NCBI RefSeq assembly: GCF_905475345.1
Contig: NC_066591.1
Span: forward strand, 6,416,001 to 6,480,000
Length of the DNA stretch: 64,000 nt
Source of the DNA: Vespula vulgaris
Lineage: Eukaryota > Arthropoda > Insecta > Hymenoptera > Vespidae
Direction: 5' to 3'
The notes beneath the pieces are model-generated. The model saw nothing but the letters and a program-made list of their open reading frames with translations. It was not told the origin of the DNA and searched no databases. Both the position numbers and the translations under genes were made by a program. Numbering within the stretch: the stretch's first letter is position 1; every line of letters starts with the position of its first letter. Shown one piece after another: positions 1-14,000 of this stretch.

Positions 1-2816
1 AAGCGTAGAATGCGGAACGACCGCAAACAAAATATGCATCCTACTCGCGTGTATATCGAACAAAATGTGAAGAACATAACGAGACAGTTGGGAAACGACG
101 GAAGGGAACGCCAACGTCGCGTGCCAAAAGGCAAAGAAAGAAGAGAGGAAACTGGCCATTGACGGGCCAACGACGACGAAAAAAAAAAAAACAAGGAAAA
201 AAAACAAGAATAACGACGCTCGGACAAATTCCGCGAAATATTTCTATGGTGTCTGCCATCGATCGAGCGTTACATACCATACGCGGACAGGATATTCTTC
301 TTCATCGACAGAATGGCCGAGAACGTTTCTTCCACAAGGTACATTCTCTCACTATTTCTCTCTGCCAATCTTTATCTTTCATACGAATATTTTCATACCT
401 GCTACACAACGAATAACGATTGGTATTCTTTTCTCAAGATCTTTTTGTCTTTTCGTCGCGTTAACTATTCGACTTTCTATCGAAGGAAACAAAAATGGGC
501 ATCGAAAAACGTGTTCAATCATTCATTCTCCAAAAATCATCTTACTGTTCAAAGAATTATCTTGACTGTTCTTTCGCTTTGGTAATAAAACAATATACCA
601 TTTTGTTTATATAAGAATTGTAACTTTATCAAATTAACGATTTAAAATGTTTTTTATTATTCGTTGATCGGAGTACTCTTTAACGTTATACGTGACTTTC
701 ATTTTCGAACGTAGTTTAACTCGTTTTATCTTTATTGTTATTAATGAACAATCAACTTTATCGTAAAAATTCTTACTTAAGACGAACGATAAACGCACGA
801 AACATGATCTCTCGGCAAAACAGATAACAACGATCTCTGATTACTTCGTATTATCTTTAACCACGTAATTGTATTGTACGAAAACCGATATCTAGATAAA
901 CGTTCTTAAAACATAGATAACTTCTATGATTCATACCAAATTCTTAATCATTTTAGTGTTATGTAACATGATCACGCTATTTATATTAAACGTTACGCAA
1001 TTGACTGTCTGCTTGATTGAGTTTACTGACATGTGTTGGACAAGTGTTATCAAGCCGCTTGTCACCTTTTGACAACATTTTTTCAAAGACCGACCAGTAC
1101 TCAGACAATTAAAAAAGAACGTCGACTTTGCGCAATTTCCAGGTTAAAAGTTTATTGAAAAAAAAAGATAAAAAAAGAAAAAGAGGAATAAATTGAATTG
1201 ACGTTATTGATTTTTCCACATTCTATGTAAATATGAAGTTATCGCGGTTGTTTTCTCGTAGACAGTAGTCGCCTTACGATATATGTATTTCAAAATAACG
1301 GTGACCATTTCAATATGAAAAAATGGAACTAAATCTTTCATCTCTAAATGAAACGAATCGATGATGTTAGCGTATGTCGATATACACCATTGTTATATCA
1401 GATAATATTGAAACATAATGTTTGACGAAGATACAGTAATCGTCCATTCCATATTATTATCGAATATATTAACTATATCAATCATAACAACATTGTCATA
1501 CAAGTTACCATAGTTCATTCGACGAAACGAGTCAGAAGATGTAAATAAATGCGCATGATGCACAGACGTGATCGGATTAGGAGAGTTTCGCAAGCTTCAG
1601 ATACCGTAACACTTTTCGGGCGGAAAGTCGAAGCAAGTTAACAATGACCTATGTAAATTCTCTCCAGAATTCAACAATTGACTATCGTTCGCTGGCCAAT
1701 AGCTAACATTCCGTGCATCTGTTACGCGCTTAACTGTTTTGTTTACGTCTCCTGACTCGTTTCGTTGAATGAACTATAGTACCTTCAGTTTCTGAATCGA
1801 TGTCATCTTCTCGTTGTTTTGATTCATCGAACATTATTGCTTCACACGTCACATATTCAATAAGTAATCTAAAAGTCCTTTTTTCTTTAACGGAAAAACT
1901 TTCTAAATTCAATAACTTATCCGTGCAATTAGGCGAATTAAAAGACATTAAATTTACAGAATTTAATAGGACATAAATTTATCGAGGATGAAGTCAACGA
2001 ATATTCGTTTTGATCGAAGACAGAGAAAGATAAAAAAATGGCGATCATTTTCCTCTGGTAGCACTATCCTTCTAAACTATGTATATTAGACGGAACGACG
2101 AGAAAGGATTAACCCGAATTAGAAATCCTGCGGGCAGGTAAACGGCTCCCGGTCGAGAACGCTGAAGTCCACAGGCCAGAGGTATTCCAATCCATACAGA
2201 GGATGGTTGAAACGAAGCTACAAACTTACTCGAGTCTGGTCTCCAAGGGGGACTTTGATTTATTCGTCCCGGGAGCGCTTTGCAAAGTTGCGGCCTTACC
2301 GTGCGAAGAAAACGTTCCGAGACTGGCACTGAAGATAATCTGACCATGTCATATACCTTTATATTTATTAGTGAAAACGTAAAATCGTTTAAAATATCAA
2401 ACAGAATATTACTGATAAAATGTTTTATACATTAACAGTAACTGCTTTAATAGAGTAGAAAAATTATTTACATACTGTTCCCTTATAGATAACATAGTGA
2501 TAAAGAAATTTGTATAAACAAATGATATATCTCTTGACATCATAGGTTTATGCAACACGTTATAAAGAATTCTATATTCCTAGCGAAGAAAGTGGCTAAC
2601 CTTCAAGACGAAGAAAAGACGGAAGCAGATAGAATAAAGAAAAGCAGAGAATTTCAAATGATATGGGTCTTGAGTCTCTCGCGTATGTTTATATAGTATC
2701 TGTGTGTACTTGCTTCGTACTCCACGAGTGCCTCCGAGAAAGCTTCCAGGTCTCCAAGAGCCGCATCGGAGCCGTCGACATCCCGCTGTTAGCTCGGCCC
2801 TTTCAAGTTGGCCGCC
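1..2816. other. 5' flank of the latrophilin gene, no supported coding gene
   Basis: I see no conserved coding segment here. The sequence is AT-rich up to about 2070. A more GC-rich patch at about 2100-2345 and a second one at about 2720-2850 precede the proposed first latrophilin coding exon; these are the likeliest places for promoter or untranslated exons, but no core promoter motif could be fixed by eye. Open frames in this part are short and lack recognisable domains. Confidence 0.5.
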
Positions 2817-2877
2817 ATGGCAGCGGGAGGCTTCGCTCGCTGGCCCTCCGATATATTATTACTCCAAGTCATTAATG
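2817..2877 (+). CDS. Cirl: Candidate first coding exon of latrophilin
   Basis: The ATG at 2817 lies in a textbook context (gccgccATGG). It opens 20 codons (MAAGGFARWPSDILLLQVIN) ending in one extra G before a GT at 2878. That phase joins exactly to the SUEL exon at 5175, giving Glu-Arg-Tyr at the junction. The hydrophobic stretch ILLLQVI is short for a signal peptide, so another first exon, perhaps outside the window, remains possible. A transcript would decide. Confidence 0.45.
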
Positions 2878-4744
2878 GTAAACTGCAATTCTCTTTCCTA
2901 CTCCGGACAACTCAAGACAAGCGTTTTCGCCGTGGGGCGAATGATTCTCCGGCAGCCTTCCACCGAGCTCTCTTCTCTTTCATTTCTCTTTCTCTCCCCC
3001 CTCCACCCCCCTCTCTCTCTCTCTCTCTCGCGAAAACACCAGCTTATTCGAGTAGTTGCATCTCCAACAGCAACCTTCAGATTAGAAAAGTGTATCTTCC
3101 ACGAAACCACCTGGCATTCGAATTCATGCGGTCGACCCACTGGAATCGTACAAAGTTAGCCCAACTTGTTTCGTTTACCACACTAAATCCTCCCCCGCTC
3201 TCTCTCTCTCTCTCTCTCTTACTTACTTTTAAAGCAATGCTTTATCACCGCAAATTTACTACGACTTTGAAAATGTAAACACCGAAGAGAAGTAAGATGT
3301 CCTTGTTAAACTCGTGTTTGATTTTGTTCTCTTTTTATATTTATCTACAAGATCATCAACTGCTTGATAATTAAGTTACGCAAATATCATGGAGTTTATA
3401 CCTGCAATATACTATTTTCAATTATACTAATTAACACATCTATGTTTCTCAATTTCTAATTTCCTGTTAATACGTTATAAACATTTTAATAAATTATTTA
3501 TCTATCTCTGTCTGTTTCCCTTATTTCTTTTTTCGTCTTATTCAAAAATTTAAATGCAAATTCCGTCGCGTTGACTCTACTGATTTACTAGCCGTATTAC
3601 GTGCTCGTCGTTCGCTCTTGGCGAGTCCGAACCGCGCTCTAAAGCGGCATTGTGGCGCGTTGGTATGGAACTAATAAACTCACGACTTTCACGGACAGAG
3701 TTATTACAGCCTCGGCACCGCTCGTCCCTTCCTCTTTTGCCCTCCGCTCTTCGTTTCTCCCCACGCGCCGTTTCGTGGCCTGTACGTTCTTCGCTCGTCC
3801 TTGCCCCCGGTCTACCGCCAGCACGCTTCGTCCTTCTTGAATTTTTCTTTCCATCTTCTTCCTCCTTCTTCTACCCTACCCTCCTCTTCTTCCCTTCTCT
3901 CTCTCCTTCTTTCTCTCTCATCTTCTTCACTCTTCCCTCTATCACGCTTCAAGTCCCTGACATGGCTTTCTCCGTTTTGTTCCATCTTAACGAATACTCT
4001 TGGTAATAGGATAAAAAAATGATAAATATTATTATTGAATTATTGTTAAACATCTTAAAGAGAAACTTCACAGAACAAACTCTGTATATATGTATAAATA
4101 ATCTTTCTCTGGTCTAATATATATTTATCCGATCGATAGATATTTCTCAATGGTATTGTAATTTTTAAAAGAATTAATATAATCATCCTTGAAATATAAT
4201 AATTTAAGAACTACTGTCTACTCTATTATAAAATTAAATTCATTAGGGAAGGATAATTTGCACCAATTGTTGGAGGAATTCTCGTACATTATGACGAACG
4301 ACGTCGACCGAAAAGGATTCGCAAAGAATGAAGACTAAATGCGAGGGTGTAAATCGCCTAATTCCCTTTCAAAATAATCTTCGCGAGGTCGACCGTTTCG
4401 TGGGCCGAATTCCTCGGAGTACGGTGTTACCATGAAAGGAATGGGAGTGAATAAAAGACAGGGAGAGAAAGAGAGAAAAAGAGAGAGAGAGAAAGAGAGA
4501 GAGAGAGAAAGAGAGAAAGAAAGCAAGAAACTGAGAGAAAGGGTGAAAGGATAAGGAGGAGAAGGAGGAAGTGAAGGAGAAAGGTACTACTTGGACAAAG
4601 CCGCAGGCGGCCGTCTCTCGGCTTTGGAACCCTTGCGATCGTTGTCGCGGAACGAAGGGGCAATCGAGTTACTCTCAACGCCTCTTCGTTGTCTCCGTCG
4701 ACGATATATATCTAAGTTTCAAGTAAAAGATAGATAGATAAATA

Positions 4745-4776
<32 letters not shown>

Positions 4777-5024
4777 TAGTGGGATGAAGGATGATCTCTT
4801 TATCTTAATTCCATTAAGTTTTACGGGATGGCCGTCTCGATCGGGTAAACTTGCATACACACATACACGCCACATGCGCGCGCACGTACACACACAGAAA
4901 ATCAGCATTTCTCTTCCTTATACCTCGACGAAATTTCAAGAACGCGTTCGCTCCTTCGATGTCATCTCTCGACTTGTTAAAGGACACTCTGCGTTGCTAT
5001 ATTCTTCTCTCTCTCTCTCTCTCT

Positions 5025-5061
<37 letters not shown>

Positions 5062-8000
5062 CTTTCGAACTTTCTTCACGTCGTTTCACCCATCTTTCCG
5101 TCGACTCGACTACTCGTTTAAGGGCTTAACGAGGACGCACGTAAACTTAGTTGGAAATTGAATTTTTGTTGCAGAGAGGTACGACACCGCGTACGCCTGC
5201 GAGGGCAAAACGCTATGGATCGAGTGTGGCGAGGGAAAGCTGATCCACCTGATAAGAGCCAACTATGGGAGGTTCTCGATAACGATATGCAACGAGCATG
5301 GGAATACCGACTGGAGTGTCAATTGCATGTCACCCAAAACTTTCCGTGTTCTCAACAACGAGTAAGTCTTTTATTGTCTTTTATTTCCTTATTCTCTGTT
5401 CTTTTATTTTTTTCTTTTTCGTCCTTTCCATTTTCCAAATCCACTTGTCCAGGGTACGGAGCAAAGAGCAAGGAAATAACTAGCAGAAATTGTGACGAAA
5501 GAGAAAGGCAAAGAAGGAGGGAAACGAAAAGCGAATGAGAGAGATTCGAGTGGTCCAACGAATTGGCCAATCGTATGACCCATCGAAACGCGTTCTTCGC
5601 TTTTTATTCTTTTCTTCATTTCATTCTTACCTTTCTTCATTTTCCCTCAATACGTCAATACTTCTTTAGAAAATATCATCTTTTCTTAAGATTCCAAACG
5701 CGAATACTTATAATTATGTTATGTTAGTAAAAAATCATCTGATTTGTTTCGCGAGTTCTCTCACGCACCGTCTCTTCGAGAATCAAACTTACGCTTTTCG
5801 CGCCCAGTGTTTTCTTTCCTTTTTCTCTCTTTTTTTTTTTCTTTTCTTATTTATTAATCATACTTCTCGAACATCAGGAAATAATTTTTTTATACTTTTC
5901 TTTTCTTTTTTTTTCTCGATTACGCAATCGATTACGAACACTCTTCTACGCCGCTTCAAATAATTCTATCCTATAATTTTAATAACTCGCATGCTTGTAT
6001 AATAATAACGTTTGCGTTTGAGCTTCTCATACAATCGGTTCGATTCGATTAATCGCATGCTGGGGTTTCATTCATCAAATTCCTCTCGCAATACTTACTA
6101 ACTTTATGCATCAAAATAAATAACATTGGAAGATGCTTGGATCTTTTGCTTTCTTCGGATAACTTATTCGATGCTTTCGATAACGAAAAGGATTGATCGT
6201 GCAAGTGGAGCAAGTAATATTTAACGCTACATAAAACAAATAGTAATATCTAAATACGTTCGTACAACGAGGAAACTTAGTAACCAATCGGAAATTCAAT
6301 CTCATTATTTTTAACATCGTAATATTTCGATGGTACGTGCTCTTTCGGTAAAACTCGTTGTGGTCTATATTGGATCGTGTACGATATTTCATTTATAGCG
6401 AATATAATAACGAAGCTATTTGTATCATTCTTTATAAAAAATATCAAGTTAACCTCCGAAGTATATCGATCGAATGAAATTTTATATTCGTAAAAACATA
6501 TTAAATATGTATGGACCGCAAAGAGTTAAGCCATGACACTAAACGCTTTTCAAAGCGCGTTAATATTTCTCTTTAATCTCTAATTTGTAGTAGAAAAACG
6601 ATCGCGTTTATATCGAAGCTTCTTCCTTTGCGAATTATAAATGTATTATTCAAGCGAATCGTGGAGACACGGCGAATCCGCGGTAGCTTTCACACCGATA
6701 TCTACAAGCATGCCTTACGGTAGAGGAAAGAGAGTCTTTGAGGAGAATAAAGTGCAAACCAAAATCATTTGAGAATTCCGTTTAATCGTACCGCCTAGCC
6801 AAAACCAATTGCAGATTAACCGTCTGTCGGCTACGATTTGGGACAAAGCGCAAAGCTACTAAACAGCGAGCTCGAGAGATGGAACGAGGAGAGGAAGAGA
6901 GAAAGCAGCCAAGTTGCAGACACTTGAGATTACGATTAAAGAGAAAACGCGAGAGCTTTGCCGAAACGATTAATGAAATTGGATGCGGGGCCCCTACGAA
7001 ACTCTGCTTTCTCTTGCATCCGTGATTCAGCGTTCGAATTTAATGATCGCACCTGTTTCTATGTGGCTGCTTTCCATTTTCATGCCGAGTCGCCTAAAGA
7101 TCATGAGCACTTTCAATAAAATACGAAATGCAAAGTAGTATCAACAAAATCTATATTACGTTCATAAATTTTAATACATCCTATACGAACGAAAGGTCTT
7201 TATCTTGAAATTTGAGGCATTGTAATTGGGGCTTAATTAACTTCGTTGCAAAAAATATTTCCGCGAACTTTCTTACGTTATTTTAAAATCGCATTGCGTA
7301 ATAAAGAGATCCATACAAAATTCCATATAAAAGTGATCAACAAATATCACTTATTAACATAAAAACGCTGTCATGTTATCTTTCTTAATCTTTCGTTAAA
7401 CTAATACCGCGGCGAAATTCCTCGCCACGCCGGCAATTAGTAATGCCAATCAAGATTGCGTGGAATTTATCAGTATAACGTCGAGAATGTATGAAAAAAA
7501 AAAAATCGTTCATAGTGGCCAACGTTCGAGCTTTTCGATAAATGAGCACCGGAGATCACATTGATTTCTTCTTATATCGGAGAAGAAAAATAATAACCGA
7601 TTTCTTCGTCAACTTTGTTACGACGTCGTATTACAAGGAACAAGAGAAAGAGAGAACTGAGAAAAGTGAGCTTCGCGTTCACGAGACGACCTGCGAACGA
7701 AACTTTCGTTCTACCGATAAACAAGTTTCGGTCTTTCTCCCGCGAGGCGAGGCAAGAGGAGGAGTCAGTTCTAACTGACTAATGAAATGATCGTGGCACT
7801 CGCTCCTTCCTCGGAAAAACTTTTCAGTTCGTATTTTATCGTTCGTACTTTCAGTAAGACGTTCTCACCTCTTTCTCTCTCTTTCTCTTATCGTCCTAAA
7901 ACTCTATAAGTCTTCTGTCTCTCTTTCTCTCTCCCGTTCTTTCCTCGACAACGCGATAACAAGAACGATCTTTTTGAAGAATATTGGACTCGAGGAGACA

Positions 8001-11000
8001 TAGAAGAAAAGAGTAAATTCACACTCAATGAATTTATCCGAGAAAAGTAGAAAATAGGTAGCTTCGTGGCGACTATTTATTTCGTAACGATTTCCTTTTA
8101 ATGAATCTTTCTACGAGTTTCGACGACACATCTGTCGTGTCTCTCGTCGGTTGGCAGCTTTTCAGTGCTAGAAGAGATTCAAGTGAACCGAGAAACAAAT
8201 AAGCATGTGGGTATGGGTAAAGAGGAAACACATAGATAGAAACGGTACACCAAGTTCCGTCGACAAAACTCGTTCAATCCCTCGGCGGATTAAGAGGAAA
8301 AGACTTTGGGTGAGCGAACTCCCGGTTAGGTACTTAAAAGTATTCCAATCACGAGTATGCGGAGCGCAAGTCCGACGAATATTTCTCGCTGCCGAACTAG
8401 AGCGGATTCGAGCGAGCCTCCTAGAAAAGGAAAAGTAGGAAGGAAAATGCAAGTAATACCCGTAAAAATGTCTACTTCGTATCGAGGGGTATGGCATTGA
8501 ATTTATCGCGATCGACGTTCGTTCTTGCATTCTTTCCTCGATACAAATACAATACATACATGCACACATACAAATTATTTTTTTAATTAAAATAAATTGC
8601 ATTTAAAATAAATTATAAACTACAAAAGAATGAAATCCACGATGTGTTTGATCAGTTCAGTGATTCAAAATACGGAATAAAAAATTTCAAATTCCAGTTC
8701 AAATTCCAACCGATTGTATGGCCCAGTTTTTTACACACACACACACACATATATACACACATGCATATATAATAAATTTCAAAAATATATTATGGATCGA
8801 TACCATTTCCATTGTTCGTGTCGTCGTCGAATCGTCCGATCACAAGACATCCTGTATATACGAGTATTATACGAGCGTCCAAGCTCTGCCGTCCCCCTTG
8901 CGTTATCCTTGCTCCACCTGCTACCACCCAGACGTCCATTTGCATGCTTAACAACGTAATGTTTTCAGAGAAGAATGAAAAGTATGTGTGTTTCGCTACG
9001 CACACGATACACAGCCACGATCGCGACTCCTCTCATAGCCGCCATTGTAACGCTTTCCGTTGGCCAATAAGCGGATTCGTTGCAATGCGCATTCTATCCT
9101 CTTTTTTGTATCCCTCCTTTTTTTTTATTCTCTCAATCTTTTTTCTCATTCGATACTTCCCATTACTTTATGATCGTGACTGTGTTTTCGTGAGCATACG
9201 AAAGAGGAGATCTTAATACATGATGCAAACAGAAATTTTGTAAAACTTTTTCTTTTTTCAAAATTTTGACAAACCAATCAAAGCAGATGAAGTTCTTTTG
9301 ATTTCTTTCAAACTTTAATCGTATGAATTAAAATCTCCTCTCTCGTTTATTCCAGGTATATCTATACTTATAAGTATAAGCATTGATATAAAGCAAGTGT
9401 CACGTGTGTTGCCATGGATCCCTCATTTTCCTTTCGTCGATGCCCAAGATGGGATGCAAAGGGATGATTTATATATACAAATTTTCGTGTAAACCTTTGA
9501 CTTTTTCTTTTTTCTCTATCTTCAACTCTATTCTCAATCTTTCTCTCTTTTCATCACTTCATCATTCATCAGAACACATCAGTATCGCGAATAACAGAAT
9601 CAAACAGAAAATGATCCCACAAAATCATTTTCTTTCTTCGATAACTCTCTTAAACGTATCATTATTAGAGCATCTGTGCGAAATACAAATATTTTAAATG
9701 TGTCGGTTGAAGTATGTACGCGATGCAAACGATTAACCGGGATTGCCGAGAATTCAAGGATATTCTATGGCATTAGAAACGCGCGGTAACCGTGCGAATG
9801 ACAAGTTTCTTACTTAGAACGTTGCAGCAGCAGCAGCCTTCTATCCTCTTCCAAGCTTCTCCTCCAAGCTCCTCCTCGAGGAAGAACCTGAGCTCTTCCT
9901 CATCTCCTCTACCAGTAAACGAGTCTACAAGATATACGTACGTACGTACGCTTGTATATGTGTATATATATATACATGTATATAATGTGTATGTGTATAT
10001 ATATATATAGACGGGACGACTCGGAATCTTATTGTTGGGAACAACGATCGTTTGTCGGTGAGAGAATCGTGCTGCTTATTCTACGGTAATGCTAAGCGGT
10101 CCAAGTTTTGCCTAGTACGATGTACTTTCGTGTCCGCGACGGTTAAATGCAACTCCTTTGCGAAAGTGCTACGCGTATCCGCGTTACATACCTAGTTATG
10201 TACGCACGTTCAAACTTGCCGGCTTTAACAGCGTCCCTAGACTCGTTGTTAGCGAGTTAGAGATCCTACCTATCGTGGAATTGAAGCAAATAAACTTCGA
10301 GTTAGAGTTTATCGGAAGAATTCGAAGAACGGATACGTAGACACGCCCCGTTTTTCGTGTCTCTTATCATGATCGTAAAATTCTCGTAGTTTACGTGTAA
10401 CGACTAGCAACAATTTTTTATTCCGTTCGTCAAATATTCATATTTTTTTATAACATCCAATTACTTTCGCGATAAAAAAAATTACCGTTTCGTATAGTAA
10501 GTATGTATCTTTTTAAAATATATCTTTTTAAATGTGAATGATAAATTTGCATTCGGTGTAATTGATGCCCGAATATTTTTGCAATATTATCATCTCTTTC
10601 GAACAATGCAAATTATAAATCATCAATAAACATTCGTATTTCGGTATACCTACAATGATTAAAATTGATATCGTCCTTGATTCCGTACATTTTCTGCGAT
10701 ACGAAATCATACACGTCGAACGAACGCATTGATAATTTTCATATGTCAGATTAACTATTACAACGGCATGATTTTCTTTTTACATATCACCAACGTAGAC
10801 GCGAACTCGGAATAGAATAGCTCGGTGATTTTAATCGAATCTCGCGGCTAAAAAATCCATGAAAAAGCTTGGCATAGTAAACGCTGTTTTCGAATCACGA
10901 CATTTCCGCGTGCAAAAGCAGTAGCCAACGAGGGCGCTTAATCCTCCGTAATAGCGGCCGTCCTAGAGAGCGATAACGGATAGCACACGCTTACACGCAC

Positions 11001-14000
11001 ACACATATACACATACACGAATTTACAGACTTTGCACCTGCAAACAGAGTTTCGTCGACGTCATTCAACGGTGACGATGCGTACTCACTCTTACGCTAAA
11101 CCCTCGAATATGCGTCCTTACAAAAACAGGGGTGCTTACGATCGTGAATTATAAAAAAACTAAGTGAAAATCCCTTAACAGAGGGGACAGGATAGTCTTT
11201 TTCATTCAAAATGTAACGATAAACCAAGAGAGGTTATCGATTTCTTTTTTTTTTTTTTTTTTACTTCTGTTTAACACAAAAAAGCAATTCCAAATTCATC
11301 GTATCGTCTGTATCATGAACATCTCTCATAAATAAATATATTGAATGTGCCATTAAAAGAAAAGAAAATATTCGTTTGTTTTCTGGCTATATGGAATTTC
11401 CACAGAGACGATGAAAATACCATGGATATTTATGGCATACAGCTGAGACGTACATTTATTACACGCACGTATGTGTTTCTGTCGGCATTTGGGACTAAAA
11501 TCCTCGTCTGTCTTACCTTAAACACCACCTGTCATTTGTGTTCTAAAAACTCTTGCAAAAACACTGCTCATTACTAACAACTTTTCTCTCCCCGTTTCAT
11601 TGATTGCATCCTGAAGATTATTTATAGACGTGTTTCATGCTAACGTGATTTTTATTCGCAAATAAACACACGAGAGTCGCAGTACGCAGAACAATAAAAA
11701 ACAGAATCACATTTGACTGAGTGCGAAAATGTTACCTTTGATTCTCGTTATCGGTTATCAATTTCTTGCGAGAATAACGAATCGTGATGATCTCGTGATT
11801 ATTATTATTTGGAATAACCTTCTTTTGATTAACGCGACGCATCCCAGGTGCAATCATCGTAATTCCTGCGCACTGAACGTACGCAGCGAGATATTCGAGG
11901 AGGATCCTTGTCCCGGAACTGGAAAGTACGTCGAGGCGCAGTACCATTGTCTAGGTTGGTTGAAATCCAATAAATTCTTTTTCTTCTTTTGCGCGCAATA
12001 ACGCGAAGCAGCATTCATCGAAAATCCGTTAAAAATCTGACGCGAATCGATGCACAGAACGCGGGAAAGCAAATTTTCCTCCTATTTTTCTCTCCTTTTC
12101 TCTCTACGTCGACTCGAGTAAAAAAGAAAAAGAAAAAGAAATCGAAAAATCAAGAAGAATCGGAAAAATCCATGGCAGCACACGTGGTAAACTTGTCGAA
12201 TTTACTCCTTTTGTTAACCGTTGGTCCTTTCGACAAAAACCTCTTCAGGTGTAACGACCAACAAAACTGCAGCATCGTTGCATCAACCTCGCAATTCGGT
12301 GATCCTTGTCCCAACACGCACAAATATCTCGAGGCACATTATCGTTGTGTCTCTGGTAAGTAAAATTTTTCTATCGACGATATCCATTTCCCTAATTTGT
12401 GTCTGTAAGAGTTGACGCGCGCGCGTTATGTTCAAATTAAGAAGACTTTGAATAAATGAAGTCAGTTAGCGGTTTAGAACAGTGGTGCGCAAGCTATAGG
12501 ACTCGACTTTCTGAAGAGTTGTACAAAACCTGATACGAGATCATTGTTTACTTTCAAAATAAAAAGAAATGATATTATTATATTCATTAATATAATTTCA
12601 CGTAAATATTTTAAGGAACTCATAAGATTTCTATCTAGCAAAAGAGGATCAAAAGTATAAACTGTTTGCGTACCACTGCATATAAAATACGGGTCTCGAG
12701 TTCAACATCCGGTCAGCCTATCCGTAGCCCTTCTTTTGGATCTATCTAAATGTCAGTTCTTCAAGAAATATTAACATTGTCAGATTTTCACGATCGAATC
12801 ATTAACGAGAACTATTGTAAATTCAAATTGATAATTAATATTAAAGAACGTTGTGATGGTTGTAATGAAGGTAAGAACAAATTCTAACCGGAATCCATCA
12901 TTTTTTATCGTCTGCGGAGATAGGGGATAGCAAGCAACGGTACTAAATCTAGATTGAGAAAGAGCTGTCCGGAAACACAGTTTGCTAACGAATATGTATT
13001 ACGTGCTAACAGATCGTTTTTGTTGGTGTCAGACTTGCAGTGAACGTTTCCGTTGCAACCGCGTTGAAGAGACTCGAGTTGCACATGACGCAAGACACGC
13101 AAACAAATGGTACCAGTGAACCACCGCGTTAGCATAACATAAGTAACGTTCTCTCGCCTCTACTCTGTTTTGTGCCCTTTCTTCGAGCAGGAAAATTCTG
13201 GCACTTTATGAATTTACATTCCAAATCCAGATATCATATGTGTACAATGAAAATTAATCTTCCTCTTAACGAGATGATTCGATCGTGATTATGTCTTCTG
13301 TGTAAGTAAAATAGAAATTTAATCGGTTTCAGTTTCAGTAAATTTTTCAATTATTCACTATTGCTACACGAGCACATAATTAACGTTCTTTTTGTTTCAT
13401 GAAATCGATCAGTTTTATTTTTGAGAATTTAATGTGCTATCGAGACTCCATAATATAACTATCGAGCATCTTGAGAAAAATTATTCAGAGTTATTCATAG
13501 ATCCAAATTTTTTCAGAGCTCATACGTATCAATGATCTATATATAGTTTTTCTTTTTTTCAACTTCAATGAGTCACAGAAATGCAAAAACCACTGATCAT
13601 AAAAAAAACTTTATAACGTTACTTGCCTTAAAGCAAAAAAGCTTCCTGTCCTTCCATTCATGATTCATTCGAATTATTTTTCTTTCTCAATTATATAAAT
13701 TTTCTATTTGATAAACTCATTGATGGATGGATAAAATGTGCCTTGCAAATCTTCTTACGACATCGTCTTCTTTCATTCGGGTGCACAAGTTCTCTCTCTC
13801 CTTTTCTTTTTCACTACTGGTTACTTAAAAGATATCCACCGAAACATTTTCAGCGACTACAACAACGACGACATCCCGACCAAGTCCGCCGTGGTTCATA
13901 ACTTCGCAACCGAGCGTTTGGAGCACGGCTAAGCCAACCGTGAGACCTCCCTCGAGGATTACGACACCGGCGGTTCAACAGCCACCGCAACCACCACCGG

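Noticed and set aside
2072..2347. 91-aa minus-strand open frame upstream of latrophilin
   Set aside because: No recognisable domain or good splice context; sits in a GC-rich patch that may be promoter or 5' UTR.
9786..9916. Gln/Ser-rich stretch after a CAG run that looked like a latrophilin exon
   Set aside because: Neither candidate phase from 5361 stays open across it, and the flanking exons join without it.
12660..12740. Possible tRNA-like B-box (gagttcaacatcc)
   Set aside because: No matching A box or cloverleaf could be drawn; it overlaps the end of the hAT-like element.
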